A stretch of DNA of 64,000 nt from Paucimonas lemoignei (GCA_900475325.1 LS483371.1:1922001-1986000); one strand, 5' to 3'; positions 17,880 to 27,745 are shown, numbered from the stretch's first letter. A program made the numbers and translations. The notes: generated from the sequence alone by a model not told the origin.

Positions 17880-18805
17880 TTACTGACTACTCGCAGCGTC
17901 TCATCATCCAGGAAGTCTCCCCGCGCGATGGGCTGCAAATTGAACCTGTCTGGGTTGAAACGGCGGACAAGATCAACCTGATCAATGAGCTGTCGTTGTG
18001 CGGTTTCAGCCGCATCGAAGCGGGCTCTTTTGTGTCTCCCAAGGCCATTCCAGCCTTGCGCGACGGGGAAGAAGTGTTCCAGGGCATCAAGCGTCAGGCG
18101 GGTGTGATCTACGTTGCCCTCATACCGAATTTGAAAGGCGCTCAGCGGGCTATTCAGGCTAATGCAGATGAACTGAACCTGGTGTTGTCGGCAAGTCAGA
18201 GCCACAACCAGGCGAATATGCGAATGACCCGCGAGCAGTCGCTGGCCGCCTTCGGTGAAGTGGTGGCGCTGGCCCGCGACAGCTCGGTTCGCCTGAACGG
18301 CACGGTGGCGACAACGTTCGGCTGCCCCTTCGAAGGCCACATTGATGAGGACGTCGTCATGCGGCTGGTCGACGCCTATCTGGAACTCGGAGTACAGGGC
18401 ATTACGTTGGCAGATACAACCGGCATGGCAAATCCCCGTCAGGTTTATCAACTCGTGCAACGCCTGCTAGGTCGATTGCCAGCATCCGCAATCACCCTTC
18501 ACTTTCACAATACCCGTGGCTTGGGACTGAGCAACGTATTGGCTGCTTATGAAGCGGGCGCTCGTCGGTTTGACGCTTCGCTGGGCGGGTTGGGTGGATG
18601 TCCTTTTGCACCGGGTGCGTCTGGAAACATATGCACTGAAGACTTGGTGAATCTCTGCGATGAGATGGGTATTACGACAGGCGTAGACCTGCCGCAGTTA
18701 CTGACGCTATCGCGCACCTTGCCGTCATTGCTGGGCCATGACCTGCCTGGACAAGTGGTGAAGGCAGGACGCAACTGTGACCTGCATCCGCTACCCCCTC
18801 ACTGA
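17876..18805 (+). CDS. Hydroxymethylglutaryl-CoA lyase-family protein
   Basis: A 309-residue TIM-barrel lyase. Motifs match HMG-CoA lyase: EVSPRDGLQIE (catalytic Arg-Asp), RIEAGSFVSPKAIP, TTFGCPFEGH, TLHFHNTRGLGLSN (metal-binding His-x-His) and the signature GGLGGCPFAPGASGN with the mobile-loop Cys. It would cleave a 3-hydroxy-acyl-CoA into acetyl-CoA or pyruvate plus a keto product. The 4-bp ATGA overlap with the CoA-transferase ties the reactions together. Whether the substrate is HMG-CoA or a relative such as citramalyl-CoA cannot be decided. Confidence 0.9.
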   Translation: MITDYSQRLIIQEVSPRDGLQIEPVWVETADKINLINELSLCGFSRIEAGSFVSPKAIPALRDGEEVFQGIKRQAGVIYVALIPNLKGAQRAIQANADELNLVLSASQSHNQANMRMTREQSLAAFGEVVALARDSSVRLNGTVATTFGCPFEGHIDEDVVMRLVDAYLELGVQGITLADTTGMANPRQVYQLVQRLLGRLPASAITLHFHNTRGLGLSNVLAAYEAGARRFDASLGGLGGCPFAPGASGNICTEDLVNLCDEMGITTGVDLPQLLTLSRTLPSLLGHDLPGQVVKAGRNCDLHPLPPH

Positions 18806-18893
18806 ATCTGATTTTTAAAAGACGGCCAGTGTCGTCAGCCAGACAACAAAAACAAAGTAGCCCCTTAAAGGGAGCTCGCCTGGAGAAAGTACC

Positions 18894-20225
18894 ATGTCCA
18901 TTTCTGTTTCTACCGTTGATGTAGGCACCGCTGCTGCGTCGATAGATGAGAAAAAGCTCATTTCAAAAGTGGCGTGGCGTCTCATGCCATTGATCATGGT
19001 CTGTTATTTATTCGCGTTCTTTGACCGAATAAATATCAGCTTCGCAAAGTTTCAGTTGCAGACAGATCTTGGCTTGAGTAACACCGCCTATGGTTTAGGT
19101 GCCGGCCTGTTTGTCGTCGGTTATGTGTTGTTCGAAGTGCCCAGCAACATGATGCTTTACAAGGTGGGTGCGCGTCGCTGGATTGCACGCATCATGATGT
19201 CTTGGGGTGTGGCAACGGCCTTGATGATTTTCGTGACGACCGAATGGCAATTCTATGTGCTTCGATTTCTTATCGGCGCCATGGAAGCTGGCTTTGCGCC
19301 GGGTGTGCTCTACTACTTGACGTTATGGTTCCCGCAAAACTATCGAGGTCGTATTACCTCAACATTGTTCCTGGCCTCTGCTTTCGCCGGGTTGATAGGC
19401 GCGCCCGTGTCCGGTTTGGTGCTGGGTCATATGGACGGCTTGTTCGAGGTGCGTGGTTGGCATTGGCTTTTTCTCCTGGGAGGCATTCCCTGCGTAGGGC
19501 TAGGTCTGGTGGTTTTCTTCACGCTAAAAGATCGCATTGCCGATGCCCATTGGCTCAGCCCTGATGAGCAAACTTACCTGGCCTCTCGTATTGCAAGCCA
19601 TGAGCCTAATCAGCAACATGGTTCATTGCTGTCGGCCTTGAAACTGCCAGGTTTCGCGATGCTGGCGTTGATTTATTTCCTTATTCAAGTGGCGTCCTAC
19701 GGGCTTAACTTCTGGGCTCCACAGTTGATTCGCAGCGCAGGGACTGAAAGCCCGACGATTATCGGTCTGTTAACGGCCATACCCTACGTCTGCGGTGCGA
19801 TCAGCATGCTGGTGATTGGCCGTTTGTCTGATGCAACAGGCGAGCGACGCAAGTTTGTCTGCGGCTTGATAGTTGTGGGCGCAATCGGGTTCGTCAGTGC
19901 CGGTGTATTCGCCAATCACACGGTGTTTCTGATCGTGTCACTGGCGTTGATGGGCACCGGTATCATCGCCTCGATACCGGCGTTCTGGGCTCTGCCGCCG
20001 AAGTTGCTTGCGGGTGCAGGAGCCGGGGCTGCTGGCGGTATAGCGTTAATCAATACGGTTGGGCAAATGGGCGGCATTGTCAGTCCCGTGATGGTTGGGT
20101 ACATAAAAGATATTACCGGCAGCACAACGCCGGCTCTTTACATCATTGGGGCGACAAGCCTGATCGCCGCAGCACTTCTCATCTGGGGTTTGCCTGAAAG
20201 TCTCAGGACCCGTGATAAAAAATAA
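18894..20225 (+). CDS. MFS transporter, anion:cation symporter (ACS) type
   Basis: A 443-residue twelve-helix carrier. It has the ACS signature FFDRINISFAKFQLQTDLGLS after the first helix (given as FFDRINISFAK), VLFEVPSNMMLYKVGARRW, and GAMEAGFAPGVLYYLTLWFP. These features mark importers of organic acids such as phthalate, glucarate and tartrate. Transcribed after the CoA-transferase and lyase genes, it probably brings in their substrate. GGAG upstream supports ATG 18894. Confidence 0.94.
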   Translation: MSISVSTVDVGTAAASIDEKKLISKVAWRLMPLIMVCYLFAFFDRINISFAKFQLQTDLGLSNTAYGLGAGLFVVGYVLFEVPSNMMLYKVGARRWIARIMMSWGVATALMIFVTTEWQFYVLRFLIGAMEAGFAPGVLYYLTLWFPQNYRGRITSTLFLASAFAGLIGAPVSGLVLGHMDGLFEVRGWHWLFLLGGIPCVGLGLVVFFTLKDRIADAHWLSPDEQTYLASRIASHEPNQQHGSLLSALKLPGFAMLALIYFLIQVASYGLNFWAPQLIRSAGTESPTIIGLLTAIPYVCGAISMLVIGRLSDATGERRKFVCGLIVVGAIGFVSAGVFANHTVFLIVSLALMGTGIIASIPAFWALPPKLLAGAGAGAAGGIALINTVGQMGGIVSPVMVGYIKDITGSTTPALYIIGATSLIAAALLIWGLPESLRTRDKK

Positions 20226-20253
20226 CGTCCAAGGCTGCCATGTCCGCCACGAC

Positions 20254-20631
20254 TCATGCCGGTAGATTGACCATTCGATGTGTCCATCGTGCTTCGCTTT
20301 GCAGTTCGAGGACTTGCCGATGGAAACCCTCCAGCGACGTATTGTGGCCAATGCTGATCAGGATGGTGTCTGGCAGGACCTGTTTCAGCAGCTCATAGCA
20401 GCGTGCCTCGTTCACTTTATCCAGCGCTGAACTGGCCTCATCGAGAAACAGCACGGCGGGACGCGCCAGCAACGCGCGGATGAAGGCGCAACGTTGTTGT
20501 TCGCCCACGCTCAGGATTTGCGACCAGTCATGTTCCTGATCCACATCACCAATAACCGTGGCGGCGACATCATTGATGCCGGTGCGCCACGCACCTTTGG
20601 TATGGCTGTGCGCTACGACCTGTAAGCCCAT
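20254..20631 (-). pseudogene. Remnant of an ABC transporter ATPase (YddA/SbmA-like), C-terminal piece
   Basis: The 125-residue frame keeps only the end of an ABC ATPase: DWSQILSVGEQQRCAFIRALL (signature), VLFLDEASSALD (Walker B) and TILISIGHNTSLEGFH (H-loop). This order and the DWSQ lead-in are typical of fused permease-ATPases of the YddA group. Walker A, the Q-loop and the membrane domain are absent; the first ~33 residues do not match the family. No continuation is found beyond a 10-bp hairpin at 20634. Best read as a decayed fragment. Confidence 0.75.
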
Positions 20632-20633
20632 GA

Positions 20634-20658
20634 ACGCGGGGAGGGTGACTCCCCGCGT
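20634..20658. repeat. GC-rich 10-bp hairpin, possible bidirectional transcription stop
   Basis: ACGCGGGGAG (20634-20643) and its exact complement (20649-20658) surround a 5-nt loop. No T-run follows on either strand. It lies 39 bp past the MBL-fold gene's stop and abuts the ATPase remnant. It could stabilise or end the MBL transcript. Confidence 0.5.
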
Positions 20659-20696
20659 CTGCTACACCTGATTCAGCTGCGGGTTCCCGGATTTGC

Positions 20697-21575
20697 TCAC
20701 CACTTCATCTCGCCCTTGGCCACTTTCGCGCTCAGTTCGAGGGACGATTCATCCGCCAGTTTCGGGTAGTGCGCTTTCATCGCTTTGATTAACGCGGCGG
20801 AATCTTTGGCCTTGGCTGTCTCGGCATCAAAGGTCTTGATGTAGGCAGCGGTAAAGGCGGGGGATTGCTCAGCCTTCAACTCGCCCGGCAGGAAGTGGCC
20901 TGGCACGACGATCGATGGTTTCAACTTTTCAATGGTCGCCAAGGTCGCTAGCCAATCCTGGTGGGATTTAGCGCTTTGGGTGTCAGCCATCCACACGTGG
21001 ATATTGCTGGACAGCACCACGCCGCCCACCACTGCCTTGACCGATGGAATCCAGACGAAGCTGCGATCAGGCTGCGGACCGTCCAGGCCAATGACCTGCA
21101 GTTTCTGCCCTTCGAGCGTCAGCTCGTTGCCTTCCAGGACTTGGGGAACGATAAGCTTGCTCGGTGCCGCTGCGCCCAGCTTGGGGCCCCAGTACTGAAG
21201 TTTGGCGTCTTTGGTTTCGTTGATGTGCGCGACGGTCTGGGCGCTGGCAACCACCTTGGCTTTCGGGTACGCAGCGGTAAGGGTCTGCAGGCCGAAGTAG
21301 TAGTCTGGGTCACCATGGCTGACGTAAATGGTGGTGAGGTTTTTGCCGCTCTTGCGGATCTTTTCGACGACTTTGCCCGCATCGCTGCTCGAGAACTGCG
21401 CATCCACCAGCACGGCGTCTTTCTCGCCGGTCACCAGAACCGAAGACACCGGAAAGATCCCTTCTTCCCCAGGGTTATACACATCCAGCTTCAGTGGCTG
21501 TGCAGCATAGCTGGCACCGGCGAAGCCAAGCAGGGCAGCCGTGGCGAGCAGGCGGCGGGTAGGCAGTGAAAACAT
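20697..21575 (-). CDS. Exported MBL-fold hydrolase-like protein with altered metal motif
   Basis: A 292-residue metallo-beta-lactamase-fold protein with a signal peptide (LATAALLGFAGASYA-AQ). The fold is clear: VLVTGEKDAVLVDAQFSSSDA, TIYVSHGDPDYYFGLQTL and IVVPGHFLPG. The canonical HxHxDH is SHGDPDY here, so the second His is Asp and the last His is Tyr, while the first His and central Asp remain. It is divergent from a LysR gene 104 bp away that probably controls it. Whether it binds two metals is uncertain; activity is unknown. Confidence 0.85.
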   Translation of the reverse strand: MFSLPTRRLLATAALLGFAGASYAAQPLKLDVYNPGEEGIFPVSSVLVTGEKDAVLVDAQFSSSDAGKVVEKIRKSGKNLTTIYVSHGDPDYYFGLQTLTAAYPKAKVVASAQTVAHINETKDAKLQYWGPKLGAAAPSKLIVPQVLEGNELTLEGQKLQVIGLDGPQPDRSFVWIPSVKAVVGGVVLSSNIHVWMADTQSAKSHQDWLATLATIEKLKPSIVVPGHFLPGELKAEQSPAFTAAYIKTFDAETAKAKDSAALIKAMKAHYPKLADESSLELSAKVAKGEMKW

Positions 21576-21679
21576 GTCGAGCTCCAGAAGACTGATACAA
21601 GAGTCGGCAGGTTAATTGAGATTTATCGTACGAAAAACGCTAACTTGGCGGCTGGTTTGTTTCTGAAAGCGGTCGAATC

Positions 21680-22609
21680 ATGGACAGGTTGTTGGCAATG
21701 CAGGCGTTCGTCACGGTGATTGATTGCAAAAGTCAGACTGCAGCGGCAGACAAACTTGGTATATCCAGGCCAGTGATTTCAAGATTGCTCGCCGAGCTTG
21801 AAGACTGGACAGGCGCGCGCCTGATGCACCGCACGACGCGACGCCTGACGCTGACGGCAGCGGGGGCTGACGTGTTGCCGCTGTGCCGACGCATGCTGGA
21901 CCTGGCCGAAGACATGCGTGCCGTGGTCGCAACCCCGGAAGACGAGCCCAAAGGGCTGCTGCGCATCACCGCCAGCACCTCATTTGGACAGGCGCAGCTG
22001 ATGCACGCGATCACCGAGTTTGTCGCACGTTATTCACAGGTCAATGTGGACATGGTGCTGCTGGACCGCACGGTCAATCTGGTCGATGAGCGTCTGGACC
22101 TCGCTATCCGCATCACCAATGAGCTGGACCCCAACCTGATCGCCCGACGCCTGACCACGTGCCGCTCGGTGGTGTGTGCTTCGCCGGGATATCTAGAGCG
22201 GCATTCAGCGCCACAGGTCGTTGCGGACCTGACGCTGCACAATTGCTTGACCCACAGCTATCACAGCAGCAGCCTCTGGCACTTCACGCGCAAGGAGCTG
22301 CCCCACAGCGTTGCCGTCAAAGGCAATCTGAGCAGCAATGATTCGGTGACCACGATGCAGGCGGCCCTGTGTGGTGGTGGGGTGGCGTTATTGCCTACTT
22401 ATCTGGCTGCGCCGCTGATCAGGCAAGGCCAACTGGTGGCGCTGCTCACGGACTACCAGCCTATGGAGCTGAGCATCTTTGCGGTCTACGCCTCGCGCAA
22501 ACACATGTCATCCGCGTTGCGCGCCATGATGGATTTCCTGGCCGAACGCTTCGGGCCCGAGCCTGTCTGGGACGCCATTGAAGGTGTCAGCGGTAACAGC
22601 CGGCGCTGA
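21680..22609 (+). CDS. LysR-family transcriptional regulator
   Basis: A 309-residue LysR protein of the CrgA-like type: MDRLLAMQAFVTVIDCKSQTAAADKLGISRPVISRLLAELED (given as AFVTVIDCKSQTAAADKLG and SRPVISRLLAELED), TGARLMHRTTRRLTLT, and an effector domain with DLAIRITNELDPNLIARRL. It is divergent from the exported MBL-fold gene, the arrangement expected for regulator and target. Confidence 0.93.
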   Translation: MDRLLAMQAFVTVIDCKSQTAAADKLGISRPVISRLLAELEDWTGARLMHRTTRRLTLTAAGADVLPLCRRMLDLAEDMRAVVATPEDEPKGLLRITASTSFGQAQLMHAITEFVARYSQVNVDMVLLDRTVNLVDERLDLAIRITNELDPNLIARRLTTCRSVVCASPGYLERHSAPQVVADLTLHNCLTHSYHSSSLWHFTRKELPHSVAVKGNLSSNDSVTTMQAALCGGGVALLPTYLAAPLIRQGQLVALLTDYQPMELSIFAVYASRKHMSSALRAMMDFLAERFGPEPVWDAIEGVSGNSRR

Positions 22610-22747
22610 TAAAGCAGCCTTTAACCGCCTTCGCACGGCCCTGCTGTGCTCCGGCTGATCGTGACGAGCTAGCGCTTGAACAGCTCACGGCTCTGCTCTT
22701 TGCAGATAGGGCCTCGCCGCGTCGGCAAAGGCCTATCCAGTTGCTAC

Positions 22748-24067
22748 TTATCGAGCAATCATTCCGGCGGCTTGTTCGGTGGCTTCAGTGGTGCGCGTCG
22801 CGAGCTTGCGGACCTCGTCGGCTACCACGGCGAAACCTCGTCCGGCTTCTCCCGCGCGTGCAGCTTCAATCGCCGCGTTCAGGGCGAGCAGGTTTGTCTG
22901 ACTTGCAATGCTCTGGATCGTACCGACGATTTGCGACAGTTGGGCAATATTGGTCTCCAGCGTTTGTTGGTGAACCGCCTCAGCCGATCGCAGCGCTTCC
23001 TGCTCGTGCTGCAGATGAACGTCTACCAGTGCACCCACCACGCGAAGTGGTGCGCCATGCGGGTCGCGCCGAGTCTGACCGCGAGCCCTGAACCAGCGAT
23101 ATTCACCACTCTTCATCTTCAAGCGGTATTCGATGTCGAAGGGTGTTTTTCCAGACTTGTCATTCAAGTGAGCACCGAATGCGTTGAGGCTTCGCTCTTT
23201 ATCATCCGGGTGCAGTCTGGATGCCCAGCTATCGAGCACATCAGGAAACTCTTCAACGGTTTTAAAACCGAGCAATCTTCGGAATTGCGGCGACCACCAG
23301 AAGGGATTGTTCGGATTGACGGGATCTCCGGCGATCACTTCCATATCCCACAAGCCATCGGAGAGCATCTCTCTGGCCAGTTCAAACCGGGTGATGATGA
23401 CGTCGTGTTCACGGTCGCGTTCCAACTGATCATGAATATCGCGCAGCGAGCCGGCGACCCGGATGGGCATGCCGCGTTCATCACGCAGTGTTTCACCTTG
23501 CGCGTGAAACCAGCGAAAGGAACCATCCTTCATCGCAAGCCGGTTTTTTACCTTGTAGGGGGTGTTGCCTGTTTTGTCGTTGAGATGACGAGCAAAGGCG
23601 TCAAGGGTGGCCTGCTTGTCCTGCGGATGAAGGCGATCGGCCCAGCTGGCGAGAACATTGGGGAAGTCGCGTTCGTCCTTGAACCCCAGGAGGTTGCGAA
23701 ACTGTTGCGACCACCAGAAGCGGTTCTTTGGATTAACCGGATCACCGGCCACCACTTCCATATCCCAAAGGCCCTCACTGGAGGCCCGATTGACCAGGTC
23801 GAACCTGATGTCGTAGGCCAGCGCGGAAGCTGCCGACTCGCGAAGCAATTCACGGGCCGATTCCAGCTCCTGTTCGAGCTGGCTTATGTGCAGTTGGGAT
23901 TCATGACGCGAGGATTCAAGCTCACTCCAGGCGCTCAGAACGGCAGGCGCTTCTTTGCACCCGTCAACGTCAGGTGCCTTGCCCGTCCTGATCGCGGCTG
24001 TCAGTTGCTGCAGGGCATAACGATCACGGCGCAGAAAGGAAAAAATGGACATAGGGTAAAGGCTCAT
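22748..24067 (-). CDS. Soluble tandem-PAS chemoreceptor-like protein with a short signalling tip
   Basis: A 439-residue protein with no membrane segment. After a coiled coil (about 45-85) come two closely similar PAS domains (about 95-212 and 228-345), each with [25 protein letters not shown] and YRWF or FRWF motifs, evidently an internal duplication. The last ~95 residues are an MCP signalling hairpin reaching the conserved tip ([33 protein letters not shown]), but the protein stops about 16 residues later at AAGMIAR, so most of the descending helix is missing. BdlA has the same domain order but a full signalling domain. The start could also be ATG 24052. Confidence 0.85.
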   Translation of the reverse strand: MSLYPMSIFSFLRRDRYALQQLTAAIRTGKAPDVDGCKEAPAVLSAWSELESSRHESQLHISQLEQELESARELLRESAASALAYDIRFDLVNRASSEGLWDMEVVAGDPVNPKNRFWWSQQFRNLLGFKDERDFPNVLASWADRLHPQDKQATLDAFARHLNDKTGNTPYKVKNRLAMKDGSFRWFHAQGETLRDERGMPIRVAGSLRDIHDQLERDREHDVIITRFELAREMLSDGLWDMEVIAGDPVNPNNPFWWSPQFRRLLGFKTVEEFPDVLDSWASRLHPDDKERSLNAFGAHLNDKSGKTPFDIEYRLKMKSGEYRWFRARGQTRRDPHGAPLRVVGALVDVHLQHEQEALRSAEAVHQQTLETNIAQLSQIVGTIQSIASQTNLLALNAAIEAARAGEAGRGFAVVADEVRKLATRTTEATEQAAGMIAR

Positions 24068-24295
24068 TAAGCGTGGCGGGCCTCATCCATGGCACCTCAT
24101 TTAGCTGTATCGTCGCGCCTTGCAAAAACTGTACATTTTTTTTGTTTTTGTATAGCTCTGTGAACACAAGCTGCAATCTTGATGCATTCTTTATCGCTGC
24201 AGAAAGGCTCGACCTCGAACTTCGCGTCGATGAAATGCTTCAGCGGCTGAACTGCTGAGACGATCTTGCAGTTTCAGCCGCTGATCGTGCACCTC

Positions 24296-26320
24296 TTAAA
24301 GCTTGAAGCGCGCCACTACCGTGCGCAGTTCACCCGCCAGCAACGACAACTCGTCGGCGGTGATTTCGTTCTCTTCCACGCCTTGCATCAGCGTCACGCT
24401 GCCATTACGGATGCCCATCACGTTGCGGTTGATGTCTTCCGAGACGGCATGTTGCTGGACCGCTGCGCTGGCAATCTGAGTGTTCATGCCCACGATGCGC
24501 TCAACCTCTTCATTGATATCACCCAGGCTTGCCGAGGCTTTGACGGCTGAGTCGATACAGGCTTGCGCGCGACTCTGGCCGGCGGTCATCTGTTCCACTG
24601 CGGCGCCCGTGGCCTGTTGCAGCTCCTGGATGATGCGGCGGATTTCCTCGGTGGAGTTCTGAGTGCGCGAGGCCAGCGTGCGCACTTCGTCAGCCACTAC
24701 CGCAAAACCGCGACCCTGTTCACCCGCCCGTGCAGCTTCGATGGCAGCGTTCAGGGCCAGCAAGTTGGTCTGATCGGCAATGTTGCGGATGACCTCGATC
24801 ACGCCGCCGATTTCCTGGCTGTGAACCGCCAGGGCAGAAACCCGCTGGGAGCTGACTTCCACTTCCTTGGCCAGCGCCTCGATGGTGGTGCGGGTCACCT
24901 GCATGACATCCAGGCCGATGCTTGAGGCACTTCGGGCCTGTTCTGCCGCACGGGCTGCGCCTTCGGTGTTCTGCGCGACGTCCGCGACACTGGCGGTCAT
25001 CTCGTTGATGGCGGTCGCCACTTGTTCGGTTTCGGCTTGCTGCGAGTTCATCGACTGCTTGGCGTTCTGGATCGACAGCTCCATGCGCCGGGCGGCATCG
25101 GATACCGATTGTGAGCTGCGCTCGACCTGGGCCAGAGAGCTGGCAAAGGCCTCGGCCATCAGGTTCAGCCCGTTGCCGATATCCGCCAGCTCGTCCTTGC
25201 TGCGCACTTTCACCCGCGCGCTCAAGTCGCCCTGGGCAATGGACCGCGTGGCAGCGAGCACTTCTTCGATGGCGCCGCGCATGGCGCTGTAGATGCCGCT
25301 AAAGGCGTAGATCAGCAGAAAGCCCATTAAAGCGAATGCCGACAGGATTATCGTCCGCTCCAGAGACATCTGCTGTTCGCGACTGGCCAGTTCGTTGTGC
25401 AAAGCGTCCTGCAGAAGATCCTGTGCCTTGAAGAACTCGGCGACCGTGGCGTTGCCCTCGGCCGTCAGGGTATCGATGTTCTTGATCACGCTGTCACTGG
25501 CGGCCAATAGGTCGGCCAAGTCTTTTCGGAACTGCTCCATACTCTTCATCGCAGCAAGAATGGGAGGCTCGATCCGGTCTGTCAGTGCAGGCTCTTTGCG
25601 GCGCAGCAGTTTCAGGCTCTGCAACAGTTCCTGGCGGATCTGGGTTTCCTGCCTGAACATCGATTGCGCCACATTGCGGGTGGCCTCGGTGATCGGCTGG
25701 CCGTTGCGCAGGCCGCTGGTGAAGCCGCGCAACTGACCGACGATGTTGATCTGGCGCGGCAGCCGCAAGGTGCTCTGATCGATCATGAACAGCGTGGCGT
25801 AGTCTTCATCCAGCACCATCCCCGAAGTGGCGGATACGAAGTAGATAAAGTCCAGGGTGGCGGTCAGTTGATCGTTCCAGTCGTCGAACGCTTTAGCCTG
25901 ATTGGCGCCGGGTTTGACCTGGGCAATCAATTGTTGAGCGGCGCTGCGCAGGCGCTGAACCCGGTCACCGGTTTCCAGTGTGGCGTTGTAGCGGGCGTCC
26001 GTGCTGCTCAAGGTGGAGAATGCATCCTCAAGCTTGGCCTGGTTGGCGGCCAGGTCACTTGCCGCGCTCGGGTCGCCGCTCAGCAAGCGGTTGCTCAGGG
26101 CGCGTTGGGTCATGGACAGGCGAAGCACCGGGGTGGCGTCCAGAAGATAGCCCTGGCCGGACTGCTCCAGGCGCACAGCCTCAATGCTGTTGTTGATCTG
26201 GTTCAGAACCCGGTATCCCAAGAGGACGATCGGAATCAGCACAATGATTGCCAAAACAGTGAACTTGGCAGGGAAGCGTAAGCGGTTGGTCAGGTAAACG
26301 GCAGGCGCAAGAAGGCTCAT
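24296..26320 (-). CDS. Methyl-accepting chemotaxis protein, transmembrane
   Basis: A 674-residue receptor. TM1 ([17 protein letters not shown]) is near residue 25, followed by a periplasmic region of about 290 residues, then TM2 ([17 protein letters not shown]), a HAMP domain ([24 protein letters not shown]) and a complete signalling domain with tip [20 protein letters not shown]. The sensory region is not a simple four-helix bundle I can name. ATG 26320 has GAGAG 6 bp upstream and is preferred to ATG 26332, beside which lies a GCCGATTA element like a flagellar-sigma -10. No CheB/R-binding pentapeptide is seen at the C-terminus. Confidence 0.92.
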   Translation of the reverse strand: MSLLAPAVYLTNRLRFPAKFTVLAIIVLIPIVLLGYRVLNQINNSIEAVRLEQSGQGYLLDATPVLRLSMTQRALSNRLLSGDPSAASDLAANQAKLEDAFSTLSSTDARYNATLETGDRVQRLRSAAQQLIAQVKPGANQAKAFDDWNDQLTATLDFIYFVSATSGMVLDEDYATLFMIDQSTLRLPRQINIVGQLRGFTSGLRNGQPITEATRNVAQSMFRQETQIRQELLQSLKLLRRKEPALTDRIEPPILAAMKSMEQFRKDLADLLAASDSVIKNIDTLTAEGNATVAEFFKAQDLLQDALHNELASREQQMSLERTIILSAFALMGFLLIYAFSGIYSAMRGAIEEVLAATRSIAQGDLSARVKVRSKDELADIGNGLNLMAEAFASSLAQVERSSQSVSDAARRMELSIQNAKQSMNSQQAETEQVATAINEMTASVADVAQNTEGAARAAEQARSASSIGLDVMQVTRTTIEALAKEVEVSSQRVSALAVHSQEIGGVIEVIRNIADQTNLLALNAAIEAARAGEQGRGFAVVADEVRTLASRTQNSTEEIRRIIQELQQATGAAVEQMTAGQSRAQACIDSAVKASASLGDINEEVERIVGMNTQIASAAVQQHAVSEDINRNVMGIRNGSVTLMQGVEENEITADELSLLAGELRTVVARFKL

Positions 26321-26807
26321 GGGATCTCTCATGCCGACTAATCGGCAGTAAATTTCTAAGTATGAGAAAGATCCGTTTCTCTGGTTATGAAGGTCTCACC
26401 AGACCTTGTTTTGTTTGTTCTGATAGTTATCGGGCACACTTTTGAAAAAAAGAGGCGTATTGCCACTATCCGGACAGATCTGTGACCGGTGGTCTTTTGG
26501 GAAGGTTGCATCGGGTTTTGAAATTATTTGTAACGTGCTGAAATAGTCGGGTAAATGGCGGTTATGCCCTCATGTGGGAACTGTTAATAAGTCTCATATC
26601 CGCGTTGGGGAAGGGCTGTAGCCTGATTCGCTCAAATCGTTACGAGCACTTGTCTGTTTGCATCCGGACCCCGGTCATGAGCGTTCGGCTTTCTTGTAAC
26701 AAGATCCATCCAATGTCTGCGTTGATCCTGCGCCAGCCTTGTTGCAGACTTACCGACGTTTTTCCGGTCCGCAGATCTGCTGACCGTGACTTTCTCCAGG
26801 ATTCTTG
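26321..26807. other. Gene-free divergent control region (chemoreceptor and lipoprotein genes)
   Basis: AT-richer than its surroundings. On the minus strand GCCGATTA (26334-26341) resembles the -10 of FliA-dependent chemotaxis promoters, though no TAAA-type -35 is found at the normal distance. A perfect 7-bp hairpin AAGGTCT/AGACCTT (26390-26407) followed by GTTTTGTTTG looks like a weak plus-strand terminator with no gene before it. Open frames here have no coding character. Confidence 0.4.
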
Positions 26808-27632
26808 ATGCCTAACTCAGTTAATTTTCGCCTCGGCTGCTGTGCTATTGCCTTACTGGCAATCTCAGGCTGCGCGGCGAAAAAAACAGCCGTCTACGAA
26901 CACGAGAATTTCGACGACGCGGGGACTTTCTCGAGAAATTACCCGGTCAGTGATTCCGCTTCCTGCGAGGCCGCACGGCGGGCCTTGCTCAGCCAGGGTT
27001 ACATCATCACCAGCAGCGACCCGAAGATGATCAGCGGCCATAAAAGCTTTCAGCAAACCGGCGAAACCCACATGGAGATCAGCTTCAATGTGGTCTGTGC
27101 CGCTGATGGCTCCGCTGACAATGGCTCGACGATGTTCGCCAATGCCTTGCAGGATCGCTACGCACTGAAGAAGACCAACAACTCTGCCAGTCTTGGGGTC
27201 GGGGTATTGGGTTCTCTGTCGATGCCGATTGGCTCCACGGACGACTCCATGGTCAAGGTGGCCAGTGAGACGGTGGCCTCGGACAAGTTCTACGACCGCT
27301 TCTTCATTCTGGTGGAAAACTTCCTGCCGCCCGAAGTGAAGAAAGCCGCGCATATCAAAGAAAAGCCCAAGACTGATCTGGGGATGCCAGAACCGGCTCC
27401 GGCTGCGGCTAAACCTGCTGGGTTGGTGGAGCAGAAAGCGGCTGAGCCAAAAGCAGCTGAGGCTGCGCCTGCGACCAAGGCAGCACCAGAAGCACCGGCT
27501 GTTGAATCAAGTGAGCCAGTGGCAGCGCCGGCCACTAATGATTCATTCAAGGCTGAGCCAGTGGTTGCTCCTCAGACTGAGCCGGTTGAGGCCGCTCCGG
27601 CGGCAGAGCCGCAAGCGACCCCGGCGCAGTAG
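26808..27632 (+). CDS. DUF2242-type lipoprotein with Ala/Pro/Glu-rich tail
   Basis: A 274-residue lipoprotein. The signal peptide ends in lipobox LAISGC; Ala at +2 predicts sorting to the outer membrane. Residues ~30-180 are a compact domain (YPVSDSASCEAARRALLSQGYIITSS, FQQTGETHMEISFNVVC, DKFYDRFFILVENFL) that I associate with DUF2242. The last ~85 residues are a low-complexity tail of AP, AAE and PVEAA units. ATG 26808 directly follows an in-frame TTG. Function unknown; no operon partner is evident. Confidence 0.8.
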   Translation: MPNSVNFRLGCCAIALLAISGCAAKKTAVYEHENFDDAGTFSRNYPVSDSASCEAARRALLSQGYIITSSDPKMISGHKSFQQTGETHMEISFNVVCAADGSADNGSTMFANALQDRYALKKTNNSASLGVGVLGSLSMPIGSTDDSMVKVASETVASDKFYDRFFILVENFLPPEVKKAAHIKEKPKTDLGMPEPAPAAAKPAGLVEQKAAEPKAAEAAPATKAAPEAPAVESSEPVAAPATNDSFKAEPVVAPQTEPVEAAPAAEPQATPAQ

Positions 27633-27655
27633 TCATCGCCACAACACAAACCCCC

Positions 27656-27745
27656 TGTGGGAGCGAATTCATTCGCGAAGAGGCCGGTACATTCGACACA
27701 CGTTCATCGTCTGTACCTTTGCCTTCGCGAATGAATTCGCTCTCA
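27656..27745. repeat. REPIN, class GAATTCATTCGCGAA, imperfect right arm
   Basis: Two inverted REP units (TGTGGGAGCGAATTCATTCG... and its complement) flank a ~44-bp variable loop. The right arm reads CTCTCA instead of CTCCCA. It lies between the DUF2242 and ilvA stops, where it could shield or end both convergent transcripts. Confidence 0.9.

Noticed and set aside
26572..26808. 78-codon frame before the DUF2242 gene
   Set aside because: No ribosome binding site, AT-rich non-coding composition, and it runs into the lipoprotein start.
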